This document shows positions 1 to 7,529 of a stretch of 13,607 bases of DNA, in pieces (the stretch's first letter is position 1; each line of letters starts with the position of its first letter). The stretch comes from DATAVB01 sp040414495. Its GTDB lineage: Bacteria > Actinomycetota > Actinomycetes > Mycobacteriales > QHCD01. The position numbers and the translations under genes were made by a program. The DNA is taken from assembly GCA_040414495.1 (NCBI GenBank), contig JBEDUI010000237.1, positions 1 through 13,607 of the forward strand, in the 5' to 3' direction. Under the pieces are notes generated by a model that ran no database searches, was not told where the DNA came from, and saw only the letters and a list, made by a program, of their open reading frames with translations.

Positions 1-527
1 GGACGCAGATGCAGCATCATCGACGTCTCGCCCCGTCCACCGTGGACACCCATGCCCAGCTCTTCGTCGGCCGAGGACCGCCCGCCCTGATCGACGGGCC
101 GGCCCGGGTGCATGAGAAACGTCTGCAGGCCGAACTGCCGGCGCAACTCCCGGCACGCCACCTGCAACAGCGCGGAATTGCCACCGTGTCCGTTGACGAA
201 TACCAGCCGTCGCACTGGACTGGTGGCGACCGAACGGCCGATGTCGACCAGCACCCGCATCAGCGTGTCCCACGACAACCAGATGGTGCCCGAGGCCCAT
301 GCGTGCTCGTCCGATTTCGTATAGGCCAGTGCCGGCAGCAGCCACGCGTCCACATCGGACTGCTCCACCAGCGCGGTGGCGAACGTCTCGGCGATCGTGT
401 AATCCGTTGACAGCGGCAGGTGCGGACCGTGGTGTTCGATCGCGCCCAGCGGCAGCACCGCAACGGAATCGGCGCGCAGCCGCTGCGCCGATTCCGGACC
501 GGACAGCTCGATGAAGCGTGGAATCAT
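1..527 (-). CDS. Creatininase-family amidohydrolase (partial, C-terminus beyond left edge)
   Basis: The reading frame opens at ATG 527-525 and stays open to the left edge, giving the first 175 residues; the usual family length is about 240-260, so roughly the last third is missing. Seen: GAIEHHGPHLPLSTD (28-42), whose E31, H33 and D42 have the same spacing as the metal ligands E34, H36 and D45 of Pseudomonas creatininase; VNGHGGN (111-117) with H114; and GVHGGRGETSMM (160-171). An AAGGAG ribosome site lies 5 bases before the ATG, and the start is 9 bases after the FAD oxidoreductase stop, so it is the next gene of unit B. Known: the family comprises metal-dependent hydrolases of cyclic or formyl amides, including creatininase, ArfB-type deformylases and the mycofactocin peptidase MftE. 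Inferred: ring opening or amide hydrolysis of the imported compound. Creatinine itself is not shown as substrate; no mycofactocin genes are in view. Confidence 0.93.
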   Translation of the reverse strand, partial: MIPRFIELSGPESAQRLRADSVAVLPLGAIEHHGPHLPLSTDYTIAETFATALVEQSDVDAWLLPALAYTKSDEHAWASGTIWLSWDTLMRVLVDIGRSVATSPVRRLVFVNGHGGNSALLQVACRELRRQFGLQTFLMHPGRPVDQGGRSSADEELGMGVHGGRGETSMMLHLR

Positions 528-536
528 GCGAACTCC

Positions 537-1853
537 TTATGCAGCTGGCAGTTTGCCGGGATTCAGCAGCCCCAGCGGATCCATTTCGCTGAGCACCGCG
601 GTAACCCGGTCCAGCCTGCGTTCCAGGATCCACGTATGCGGACTGTGGATATAGATCCCCATCGCGTCCAGCTCCGCCATCCCCGCGTACACCTGCTCCG
701 GCGACTCGTAGCGGGCCATCAGCATGCCACCGACCCGCCCGGTGAACTGCTCCAGGTGAAACACCGTTCCCGGATAAACGCTGCGGACCCGATCCGGATC
801 GCTCTGCAACAGGTCGCCGCCCACCTCGAGATGGAAATAGTCCGGCAGCTTCTTTTGCAGGTGGAACGTGGAATGGTTGTACGACAGGGACGTGAGCCGG
901 TCGGCGCCGTTGGCGCCGCCCCGCACAGCCAGCACGGTGCCGCCCAATTCATCGACAAGTTGCCGGGCGTGTGGCACCGAATCGGCCTGCAGGATCGCTC
1001 GTACGCTGATTCGGTTCGGATCCAATGCGGGATCGGCGGGAAGTAAGGCAACCACCGCCGCCTCGTCCAACGAGATCAATCGCGGCGTCGGTTCCATTGT
1101 GCACAGTGCGCGCATCGCGGTGGTCGCTGCCGTGTAGTCATCCCAGGCGGTATAGAAGCCGACCCATTCATGCGCGGGGGCCAGAGCGACGGTGGCCCGC
1201 GCGATGATGCCGGTCGTGCCGTAAGCGTGCACATAGGGAACAGCGGCATCGCCCTCGACGTGCCGCATCCGGCCGCTGCCGTCGCATCCCGCGACGTCGA
1301 GCGCGTGCACAAATCCGTCGGCATTGGTGCCGTAGGTGATTGACCCGGTACCGCCGCTGCCGCCGGCGAGGAATCCGCCCAACGTCGAACCCTTGGTGGA
1401 CGGGTAGATCGTCAATTCCTGGCCGGTGGCGTGCACCGCGGCATCGAGGTCGCGCATTCGTACGCCGGCCTCCGCGGTGACCCAGCCGTCTCCGATCTCG
1501 ACCACCGCGCGGCAGGCACTGACGTCCAGCAAGAGGCCGCCCTGCAACGGAATTGCCTGGCCGTAATTGCCCAGACCCGTGCCGCGGGGCGTAACCGGAA
1601 CCCGCAGCTCGTAGGCATGCCGCAGGATCACCGGTATCTGTTCGGCGGCGGTTGGCGTGACAATCACGTCAGCCCGACCGGCGGGCAACTGCGCGGCCAA
1701 TATCGGCGACATGTGGGCCCAGTCGACCGAGAGCCGTTCGATCCTGGTCGGGTCGGTGGAAATCGCGCTCGGACCAAGCTCGCGTTCCAGTCGGGCGCAC
1801 AGTTCGGCACTGGCCTGCTGGCCGATCGAGGGCAGAACCTTGCTCGTCGTCAT
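537..1853 (-). CDS. FAD-binding oxidoreductase, GlcD/VAO-PCMH family
   Basis: A complete 438-residue protein. The FAD-binding PCMH fold covers about residues 57-210, with PRGTGLGNYGQ (93-103) followed by GGLLLD, and TLGGFLAGGSGGTGSITYG in the second flavin-contact segment. The C-terminus ends in DPLGLLNPGKLPA, the usual GlcD/lactate-dehydrogenase-type ending. No histidine sits in the first FAD loop, so covalent histidyl-FAD there is unlikely, and no iron-sulfur cysteine motif is visible. Family members oxidise 2-hydroxy acids, alcohols or amines. The ATG overlaps the binding-protein stop as ATGA, so translation is probably coupled. Its place between an importer and a creatininase-type hydrolase suggests that it oxidises the substrate or a ring-opened intermediate; that role is inferred. 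The specific substrate cannot be read from sequence. Confidence 0.9.
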   Translation of the reverse strand: MTTSKVLPSIGQQASAELCARLERELGPSAISTDPTRIERLSVDWAHMSPILAAQLPAGRADVIVTPTAAEQIPVILRHAYELRVPVTPRGTGLGNYGQAIPLQGGLLLDVSACRAVVEIGDGWVTAEAGVRMRDLDAAVHATGQELTIYPSTKGSTLGGFLAGGSGGTGSITYGTNADGFVHALDVAGCDGSGRMRHVEGDAAVPYVHAYGTTGIIARATVALAPAHEWVGFYTAWDDYTAATTAMRALCTMEPTPRLISLDEAAVVALLPADPALDPNRISVRAILQADSVPHARQLVDELGGTVLAVRGGANGADRLTSLSYNHSTFHLQKKLPDYFHLEVGGDLLQSDPDRVRSVYPGTVFHLEQFTGRVGGMLMARYESPEQVYAGMAELDAMGIYIHSPHTWILERRLDRVTAVLSEMDPLGLLNPGKLPAA

Positions 1854-3028
1854 CGTGTGTTCGCCGATCCCAGCTTGATGTTGCGGTCGATGAACTGATC
1901 CGTCGCGATATCCGCGGCGGTTAGTCCACTCTTCACCTTGGTGCCGCTCTTGTGCAAGATCGGGCCGAACGTAGTGATCGAGGACTGCACCCGCTTCATG
2001 TCCATGCCGCCGAGCGGTCCGCTGGCATCGTCAGCCACGATCCCGAGCTTCTTCATCGCGGTGGCCGCGTAATTGGCGACGCCGGTCGAGTACGTCCAGC
2101 CGTCGTTGTATTTCTGGACCGCCTCGGTGATCAGGGCATTCGTCGGGCCGGGATTCTTGATGTAGTTGATCTGCGCCCGCTGCAGGATCGGTACGAGCTT
2201 CTTCAAGCAGGGCGAGAGGGATTTGAGGTCGCCGGTGCGGACCGACAGCGCTTCGGGATAGATGTTGTAGCCGATATCGGAGAGCAGTTGGTATTTCACC
2301 GGCTTGTTCCACTGCTTGATTTCGTGTTGGTAGATGTACGGCTCGGCGGTGGCGAATCCCTGCTGCACGATCTTCGGGTCGGAGACGAACCGGCTCGGCG
2401 CGCCCGTGTAGCCCTGATCGACCTGCTTGGATTTCACCAGGCCCTTGTTCTCCAACAACGTCGCGTAGTCGACACCCTTGGCCACCAACACGGTGGCGCC
2501 GGACTTGCCGGCATCGGCGATGGTCTTCCACGACGGATGTGACTTCGGGTCCCACATCAACATCTGCGGGCTCTTGTCCAACTGCGACACCACGGCCGTA
2601 ACCGGTTGCGTCACCGAACTGCCGATGGCGCCGTCGGTGCTGACCGCACCCAGGGTGATCGATTTGTCGACGTACATTTCGGCGGTGACGCTTTGGAATC
2701 CAATCGCCGAACCGCCGGCCCGGACCTGGATCTTGACGCCGGTGTCCTTTCCGTCGATGACCAGCGGGCCGGTCACCCGTTTCTTGCCGGTGTCGATGGT
2801 GTAGCCAGGCCCGATCAGGGAATACAGGCCTGCGTGTTCGGCCTCGGGTTCCCAGTCCTGCTGGGCGACAACGGTCGACGGGCATACGCCGGACAGTTTG
2901 TCCGCGCCGGTCGCGGCAGCGACCTTGGTCGCCGTATCACCAGTGGTCTTGGACGAATTGGAGCAGGCGGCGAGGGCGCTGAGCGCCCCGACGGCGACCA
3001 GAAGCGCGGATATGCGGGCATGTTTCAT
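1850..3028 (-). CDS. ABC importer substrate-binding lipoprotein, NMT1/TauA-like
   Basis: The start is ATG 3028-3026, not the longer frame upstream, because a lipoprotein signal begins there: charged MKHAR, a hydrophobic stretch, then lipobox LAAC with the lipidated Cys at residue 22. A GGAG ribosome site sits 6 bases upstream. The product is 392 residues. After a short Ser/Thr-rich linker, the mature part begins with PSTVVAQQDWEPEAEHAGL, of the kind seen in periplasmic-binding proteins of the NMT1/THI5, taurine and nitrate class; I assign this by overall pattern and by the neighbouring permease and ATPase. It should be anchored outside the membrane and deliver ligand to the permease at 3060-3959. 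Its gene follows the permease by 31 bases and overlaps the FAD oxidoreductase by ATGA. The ligand is unknown; the surrounding hydrolases suggest a small nitrogen-rich compound. Confidence 0.88.
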   Translation of the reverse strand: MKHARISALLVAVGALSALAACSNSSKTTGDTATKVAAATGADKLSGVCPSTVVAQQDWEPEAEHAGLYSLIGPGYTIDTGKKRVTGPLVIDGKDTGVKIQVRAGGSAIGFQSVTAEMYVDKSITLGAVSTDGAIGSSVTQPVTAVVSQLDKSPQMLMWDPKSHPSWKTIADAGKSGATVLVAKGVDYATLLENKGLVKSKQVDQGYTGAPSRFVSDPKIVQQGFATAEPYIYQHEIKQWNKPVKYQLLSDIGYNIYPEALSVRTGDLKSLSPCLKKLVPILQRAQINYIKNPGPTNALITEAVQKYNDGWTYSTGVANYAATAMKKLGIVADDASGPLGGMDMKRVQSSITTFGPILHKSGTKVKSGLTAADIATDQFIDRNIKLGSANTR

Positions 3029-3059
3029 GGGGAACTCCGGCTGGGTGAAAGACCGCGGC

Positions 3060-3959
3060 CTAGCGGTCGTCCGAACGGGACTGCGCGCCGGTGTACCAGG
3101 AACCGACGGCCAGTTTGGACAGGAAGGTGAAGACGGCAAATACCACAATGCCGAACAGCGACGAGAGAATGATCGCGGCGAACAGGTCGGGCGATTGCAC
3201 CCGCAACAGGTAGGTGTTGAGCAACGTGCCGAGCCCGGGTTGGCCCTGGGTGAAGAAGAAATCACCGACGATGGCGCCGATAACCGAGAGCCCAGAGGAA
3301 ATACGTAACCCGGCGAATATCGAGGGAAGCGCGGCCGGCAACTGCAACTTGACCAGCCGCTGCCAGCGGGAGGCGCGATTCAGCGTGAACAGATCGTGGG
3401 CGCCGCGGTCGGCGCTGTGAATTCCGAACAACGTATTCGCGATCATCGGGAATATCGCGATGATCACTACGACGATGACCCGGGCATTGAATCCGTACTG
3501 GAACCACAGGCCGATCAGCGGCACGATCGCCAGAATCGGAACGGTCTGCAGCACAACGGCGTACGGATAGAGGCTGCGTTCCAGCCAACCGGCCAGGCTC
3601 ATCACGGTCGCGGCCAGAACACCGAGCGCGGAGGCGATCACCAGCCCCGTCATCGACACCTCGATGTCCAACAGCAGCGCCTTGAGCATCGGTTGCACAT
3701 GCGACCAGTCGAGAAATGATGTGGTCAGTACTTCCTGCGGTGGCGGGACCAGAATCTCGCGCCGGTCCGGATTGAGCAGGACGTAGCTGACGAGCAGCCA
3801 GGTGCCGAGCAAACCCAGCAGGGCGGCGGCCAACGGCACGATCGTTCCGAGCATGGCCCGCAATCGCCGCCGGGCCGGCGATCCGGCGTTGTTTCGGGCT
3901 GGTACCGCGGTGCGCCGGATAATGGACGCGTCGCGTTCCAGGATTTGATTGGCGCTCAT
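3060..3959 (-). CDS. ABC importer permease, SsuC/TauC-like (BPD_transp_1)
   Basis: A 299-residue membrane protein with about six hydrophobic helices, near residues 39-61, 102-124, 134-152, 160-180, 222-238 and 260-283, and an Arg-rich cytoplasmic N-terminus. The cytoplasmic coupling loop, about 181-220, contains HSADRGAHDLFTLNRASRW followed by LQLPAALPSIFAGLR, typical of the sulfonate/taurine/nitrate permease class. As in that class there is a single permease gene, so the channel is expected to be a homodimer. The ATG overlaps the ATPase stop as ATGA, and the lipoprotein gene follows after 31 bases. It is the membrane channel of the unit B importer. Substrate class is not determined by this subunit. 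Confidence 0.93.
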   Translation of the reverse strand: MSANQILERDASIIRRTAVPARNNAGSPARRRLRAMLGTIVPLAAALLGLLGTWLLVSYVLLNPDRREILVPPPQEVLTTSFLDWSHVQPMLKALLLDIEVSMTGLVIASALGVLAATVMSLAGWLERSLYPYAVVLQTVPILAIVPLIGLWFQYGFNARVIVVVIIAIFPMIANTLFGIHSADRGAHDLFTLNRASRWQRLVKLQLPAALPSIFAGLRISSGLSVIGAIVGDFFFTQGQPGLGTLLNTYLLRVQSPDLFAAIILSSLFGIVVFAVFTFLSKLAVGSWYTGAQSRSDDR

Positions 3960-4705
3960 GCGTGACCCTCCAGCAGGGCGGCGGACACCTCGCCCGCGAG
4001 CTGACCGAACTCGGCCTGATACCGCAGCTCGGCCGGCCGCGGATAGTCAAACGGGATGGCGACCTCGTGCAGGATTCGACCAGGCCGGGCCGACATCACC
4101 ACGACCCGGTTGGACAGATAGACCGCCTCGGAGACCGAGTGCGTGATGAACAGGGCGCTGAACGTCGCTGTGTGCAGGAGCCGCTGCAATTCCTCCTGCA
4201 TACGCAGGCGGGTGATTTCATCAAGCGCGCCGAATGGTTCGTCGAAGAAGAAAATGTCCGGCTCCAGGACGAGCGCGCGCGCAAGCGATACGCGCATCCG
4301 CATCCCGCCGGACAATTGGGCCGGGAGTTGGTTCTCGAATTCACTGAGCCCGACTGTGGCGAGCGCGGCGCGGGCCTTGTCCCGTCGGTCCGCTTTGGAC
4401 AGTCGATGCAGTTCGCCTACCAATTCAACGTTGGCCAGGGCGCTGCGCCAGGGCAGCAGGGTCGGATCCTGGAATACGTAGGCAATTCGGTCCGACCGGA
4501 GCGCGATTTCCCCGGCGGTAGGCCGGGACAGGCCGGAGGCGAGCCGCAGCAATGTACTCTTCCCGCAGCCGGACGGCCCCACCACACTCACGAATTCCCC
4601 TGCGCCGACAGACAGATCGACGTCGGCGAGGGCCACCGTTCCGGTATCGAACTGCTTCGCAACGCCAGTGAACTGCACTGCCGCGCGATCGGTCAGCACG
4701 CTCAT
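3956..4705 (-). CDS. ABC importer ATPase, SsuB/TauB/NrtD-like
   Basis: A 249-residue nucleotide-binding subunit from ATG 4705. Motifs in order: Walker A GPSGCGKST (43-51), Q-loop VFQDPTLLPW (Q79), signature LSGGM (131-135), Walker B with the catalytic Glu in FFFDEPFGALDE (152-163), and switch His H189 in FITHS. The LLPW after the Q-loop and the length match the nitrate/sulfonate/taurine ATPases. A GTG at 4732 overlaps the amidohydrolase stop (GTGA) and would add nine residues, but the AGGAGG at 4711-4716 lies 5 bases before ATG 4705, which decides the start. It powers uptake through the permease encoded next. All catalytic residues are intact. Confidence 0.95.
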   Translation of the reverse strand: MSVLTDRAAVQFTGVAKQFDTGTVALADVDLSVGAGEFVSVVGPSGCGKSTLLRLASGLSRPTAGEIALRSDRIAYVFQDPTLLPWRSALANVELVGELHRLSKADRRDKARAALATVGLSEFENQLPAQLSGGMRMRVSLARALVLEPDIFFFDEPFGALDEITRLRMQEELQRLLHTATFSALFITHSVSEAVYLSNRVVVMSARPGRILHEVAIPFDYPRPAELRYQAEFGQLAGEVSAALLEGHA

Positions 4706-4710
4706 ACGCA

Positions 4711-4716
4711 CCTCCT
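4711..4716 (-). promoter_or_regulatory. Ribosome binding site for the ABC ATPase
   Basis: AGGAGG on the minus strand, 5 bases before ATG 4705. It favours that ATG over the GTG at 4732, which overlaps the preceding stop codon. Confidence 0.8.
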
Positions 4717-4728
4717 CAGGCCGCGAAA

Positions 4729-5967
4729 TCACGGGGTAGGGATCATGTTGTGCGCCTGCTCGACCTGGACGGTTGTTCGGCTCACGATTCGCCCGCCATA
4801 CAAGACGATCCGGCCATCGCCGGGTCCAGCCAGCGCATCGGCGAGGGTCTCGGCCCGAACCAACATCAGGTCGGCGCGTTGTCCGATCGCCGGTCCAGCC
4901 GGCGGCAACCCGAGCAATCGGCGGCCATTTGTGGTGACCGCGGCCAGCGCCTCCTCGGCGCCCAGGTGCCCGGCCGTGATGAGTAAAGACGTTGTTTCGA
5001 ACGGATCGGCCCGGCCCATCGGATTGAACGGGTCCCGCACATTGTCACCGCCGGCAGCCACCGTCACATTGGCATCGAGCAAAGCCCGCAATGCGGTAAT
5101 GCCGCGGGGTCGGCGAACCGGATCGGCTCGGCCCTGCAAATAGAGGTTGGTGATCGGCAGGCTGACAATGCCCAGCCCGGCCTGCCGGATCTGCTCGATC
5201 AGCGGCGTGAGCTCGGACATCGGCATCGAACCGAGGCTCACGCAATGACTGGCCACGGCGCGTCCGCCCAGGCCCCGACGTGCGACTTCGCTGATATACG
5301 GCCGGATAGTCTGCACATCGGCACCTAATTGCTCGTCGGTGTGCAGGTCGACCGGTCGTCCGAACCGGTCGGCCAGATCCAGCAGGCGTTTCGTTTCCGC
5401 GGCGGGGTCGGGCGACAGGTGTGGACATCCACCGACCACGTCGACGCCGAGTTCCATCGCCTCGTGCAGTTGCGACAAGGGGCTGTGGGACGAGCACAGC
5501 AGCGCGACCTGGATGGTCATGACATCGCGCAATTCCTCGCGTAAACGCACCACCTCGGCCAGCCCACGCAGCGGATCGGGACCACTCAACAGGTCCACAT
5601 GGGACCGTACGGCCGTGATTCCGTGGGCCAGATAGGTACTGAAGGCTCGCCGCGCCCGGAAATATACGTCAGTGGCCGGCATCTGTTCGGCGTATGTACG
5701 CCAGCAATTGATCGCTGTCTCAAGGTCGCCATAAAGCGGGTTCGTCAGTGACCAGCTGAATGCCTTGTCCACGTGGGCATGCGGCTCGACCGCCGAGGGC
5801 AGGAGCATCCAGCCTGGCCGGTGCAGGTGATCGGGACCGGCTTGCGCGTCAATGTCGCGATCGGACAGTCGAAGGCACCGGACGACGCCGTCGGCCAGGT
5901 CCACGTCGCACGGCTGGCCGCCCGCGAGCCGGACTCCGGTGATCCGCCGAATCTCGGTACCCATCAT
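4729..5967 (-). CDS. Metal-dependent amidohydrolase, cytosine deaminase (CodA)/AtzC-like
   Basis: A 412-residue amidohydrolase-superfamily protein. The metal and catalytic residues align with E. coli CodA with matching spacing: H63 and H65 in EPHAHVDKA, H209 and E212 in DLHTDEQ, H241 in ASHCVSL, and D308 in GGDNVRDPF (CodA H61, H63, H214, E217, H246, D313). The two CodA substrate residues differ: Q156 aligns near Ser159 and D314 with Asn309, so plain cytosine deamination is doubtful. The stretch NLYLQGRADP and the following RGIT are also CodA-like. The family includes deaminases and amide or N-dealkylating hydrolases such as AtzC. The start ATG 5967 overlaps the MBL-fold stop as ATGA, with GGAGG at 5975-5979, 7 bases upstream; ATG 5964 is a second possible start. 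A cytoplasmic C-N hydrolase of the unit B pathway is inferred. Confidence 0.9.
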   Translation of the reverse strand: MMGTEIRRITGVRLAGGQPCDVDLADGVVRCLRLSDRDIDAQAGPDHLHRPGWMLLPSAVEPHAHVDKAFSWSLTNPLYGDLETAINCWRTYAEQMPATDVYFRARRAFSTYLAHGITAVRSHVDLLSGPDPLRGLAEVVRLREELRDVMTIQVALLCSSHSPLSQLHEAMELGVDVVGGCPHLSPDPAAETKRLLDLADRFGRPVDLHTDEQLGADVQTIRPYISEVARRGLGGRAVASHCVSLGSMPMSELTPLIEQIRQAGLGIVSLPITNLYLQGRADPVRRPRGITALRALLDANVTVAAGGDNVRDPFNPMGRADPFETTSLLITAGHLGAEEALAAVTTNGRRLLGLPPAGPAIGQRADLMLVRAETLADALAGPGDGRIVLYGGRIVSRTTVQVEQAHNMIPTP

Positions 5968-6863
5968 GGTGCGCCCTCCGGGGAATAGATCGCGAACCCG
6001 TCGAAATCATGTCGGCACACCGTATTTCCGAACGGGTCGGCGCTGGACACCGGAGTGGTCCGGCCATCTCGTACGGCGGCGAACGCGGCCGCCGCCTCGG
6101 CGACGTAGTGACCGGGTAATTCATGCCGCAGGTTATGGGCGACCAGGACGCGTCGAACCGGTAGTGCGGCCAGGCGATCCAGCGTCCGGCAAAAGACGTC
6201 GATATCGCTTTCGGGGAAGTGCGCCCAGAATGCGGCGGCGAGCACCGTGTCACCTGCCAGCAGCATTCGGCTCGCCTCGTCCCACAAGCACAACCCGTCC
6301 GGCGAATGGCCCGGTGTGTGTAATACCCGCAACGTCCTTCCGCCCAGGTCGATGGACTCGCCGTCGCTTACGGTCCGCGTCGGCGGCACCGCCGGAACCT
6401 GCCAGTCGGACAGGTCCGGCAGCGGGCGCATTCGCTGCGCATCGGTGAGTACGAAGAAACTGGCCGAATCCAATTCGGCGAACCGCGCGAAATCCTCGGT
6501 CATCCGTTCGGCCACCGCTGCGTAGTTGTGCCGCCACTGCTCCGGCGCCGCGTCGTGCAATTGCGCGCCGGCTTCGTGTACGGCGATGTCGATGCCGTGC
6601 TGGGCCAGTTCGGCGTTTCCGCCGCGGTGATCGTAATGATGATGCGAATTCATCGCGACCAGCGGCAGTTCGGTGATCGATCGGACCATCGGCAGGATCG
6701 GCCGCATTCCCATGCCGGTGTCGAAGAGCAGCGCTCGATCGCGGCCCAGCACCAGGAAACTGTTCACGTGCCCGGGCTCGGCCACGACGTAGATGTCGTG
6801 CCCGAGCGGACGGACCACGAACCAGGTCGCCGGCGCCTGCGCTAGTTTTGATGTCATCAACAT
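5964..6863 (-). CDS. Metallo-beta-lactamase-fold hydrolase
   Basis: Up to 299 residues with the full MBL metal set: HHHYDH (74-79, giving H74, H76, D78, H79), H186 in HTPGHSPDG, D205 in AGDTV, and H243 in VAHN. The family is broad: glyoxalase II, lactonases, beta-lactamases and cyclic-amide or thioester hydrolases; the exact reaction cannot be read. The closest ring-opening members hydrolyse lactones or lactams, which would suit a ring-degrading cluster, but that is inference. It is the first gene of unit B. Two starts are possible, ATG 6863 and ATG 6857, with no clear ribosome site for either. A TAGCAT -10-like hexamer ends 8 bases before ATG 6857, which would fit a leaderless message. The stop overlaps the amidohydrolase start (ATGA). 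Confidence 0.9.
   Translation of the reverse strand: MLMTSKLAQAPATWFVVRPLGHDIYVVAEPGHVNSFLVLGRDRALLFDTGMGMRPILPMVRSITELPLVAMNSHHHYDHRGGNAELAQHGIDIAVHEAGAQLHDAAPEQWRHNYAAVAERMTEDFARFAELDSASFFVLTDAQRMRPLPDLSDWQVPAVPPTRTVSDGESIDLGGRTLRVLHTPGHSPDGLCLWDEASRMLLAGDTVLAAAFWAHFPESDIDVFCRTLDRLAALPVRRVLVAHNLRHELPGHYVAEAAAAFAAVRDGRTTPVSSADPFGNTVCRHDFDGFAIYSPEGAP
6848..6860. promoter_or_regulatory. 13-bp palindrome, candidate operator for the XRE-cupin regulator
   Basis: TTGATG-T-CATCAA is a perfect inverted repeat with 6-base arms and one central base. It covers the start region of the MBL-fold gene and faces the divergent regulator gene, a typical place for autoregulation and control of unit B. Binding is inferred from position and symmetry only. 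Confidence 0.4.
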
Positions 6864-6864
6864 C

Positions 6865-6870
6865 GATGCT
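6865..6870 (-). promoter_or_regulatory. Possible -10 element for unit B
   Basis: TAGCAT on the minus strand fits the actinobacterial TANNNT -10 pattern. Transcription starting about 7-8 bases downstream would begin at or next to ATG 6857, giving a leaderless message, which would explain the missing ribosome site. No convincing -35 element is seen. Confidence 0.3.
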
Positions 6871-6924
6871 AGAAAGGAATTGTTTCCACCACATGACGGG
6901 CGAGGGTTGGAATTGTGGCGCGGC

Positions 6925-7515
6925 GTGAGGGGTGACGATCAGCGTGCTGCAGCCAGCCGGATCGGTGCCACGATCCGATCCCTCCGGCATGCGAACGAAT
7001 TGACTCTCGTGCAGCTGGCGCAGCAGGCCGGCCTGTCGCACTCATTTCTGAGCCAGATCGAACGTGGCCTGGCCACACCGAGCATGAAATCGCTCTTCGA
7101 AATCGCGCAGGCGCTGGGAACTACCCAGGACCGGCTCATGGTGGCGGCGGCCGACCATGAACCGGCAGCGGTTGTGCTGCTGCGAGCCGGGGAAGGCGTG
7201 CAGTTGGGCGCCGAGGAGGAATCAGCACCACCGCGGGCGACGGCGCGGCAATTGATCGCCGAGCCGGGAGCGTACTATCCAACCGAGTTCGTCGGCCTCA
7301 GTCGGCGGTTCGGCAAATTCTGGTTCGAGCACGACGGCAATGAGTTCGTTTATGTGGCAACGGGAACGATCGAGGTTGAGCTCGGCGACGGCACCGTGCA
7401 CACGCTCCGGCCAGGAGATAATCTGAAGTATCCCGGGCGGATTCCGCACCGCTGGCGGGCCAAGGGGCCGGCCGCAACCCGCGTGCTGATGTTGCATACC
7501 GGCGCGCATGGCTAG
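6925..7515 (+). CDS. XRE-family transcriptional regulator with C-terminal cupin domain
   Basis: From GTG 6925 the product is 196 residues, normal for this class. Residues 12-67 form a lambda-repressor-like helix-turn-helix (TLVQLAQQAGLSHSFLSQIE, then RGLATPSMKSLFEIAQALG). Residues about 120-192 form a small-molecule-binding cupin, with HDGNEFVYVATG and LRPGDNLKYPGRIPHRW. Proteins of this build usually sense a small metabolite and control nearby catabolic or detoxification genes. The start is uncertain: TTG 6907 and TTG 6913 are in frame, and the frame stays open to ATG 6793, but that would overlap the MBL-fold gene by 71 bases and adds no recognisable domain. It is divergent from unit B with about 61 bases between starts, and its stop is 14 bases from the cupin gene stop. 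It probably controls unit B, perhaps also unit A. Confidence 0.87.
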   Translation: MRGDDQRAAASRIGATIRSLRHANELTLVQLAQQAGLSHSFLSQIERGLATPSMKSLFEIAQALGTTQDRLMVAAADHEPAAVVLLRAGEGVQLGAEEESAPPRATARQLIAEPGAYYPTEFVGLSRRFGKFWFEHDGNEFVYVATGTIEVELGDGTVHTLRPGDNLKYPGRIPHRWRAKGPAATRVLMLHTGAHG

Positions 7516-7529
7516 TTGGGTGGGGGTGC

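Noticed and set aside
3029..3265. 79-codon upstream extension of the binding-protein frame.
   Set aside because: It overlaps the permease gene and would bury the lipoprotein signal that starts at ATG 3028.
3962..5143. A 393-codon plus-strand frame across the ATPase and amidohydrolase genes.
   Set aside because: It is antisense to two genes with complete catalytic motifs; composition is Arg/Gly-rich with no domain.
6793..6924. 44-codon upstream extension of the XRE-cupin regulator.
   Set aside because: It would overlap the divergent MBL-fold gene and adds no recognised domain; GTG 6925 gives the normal family length, though the start is not certain.
7516..7529. Terminator between the convergent regulator and cupin genes.
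   Set aside because: Only 14 bases separate the stops and there is no hairpin or T run in them.
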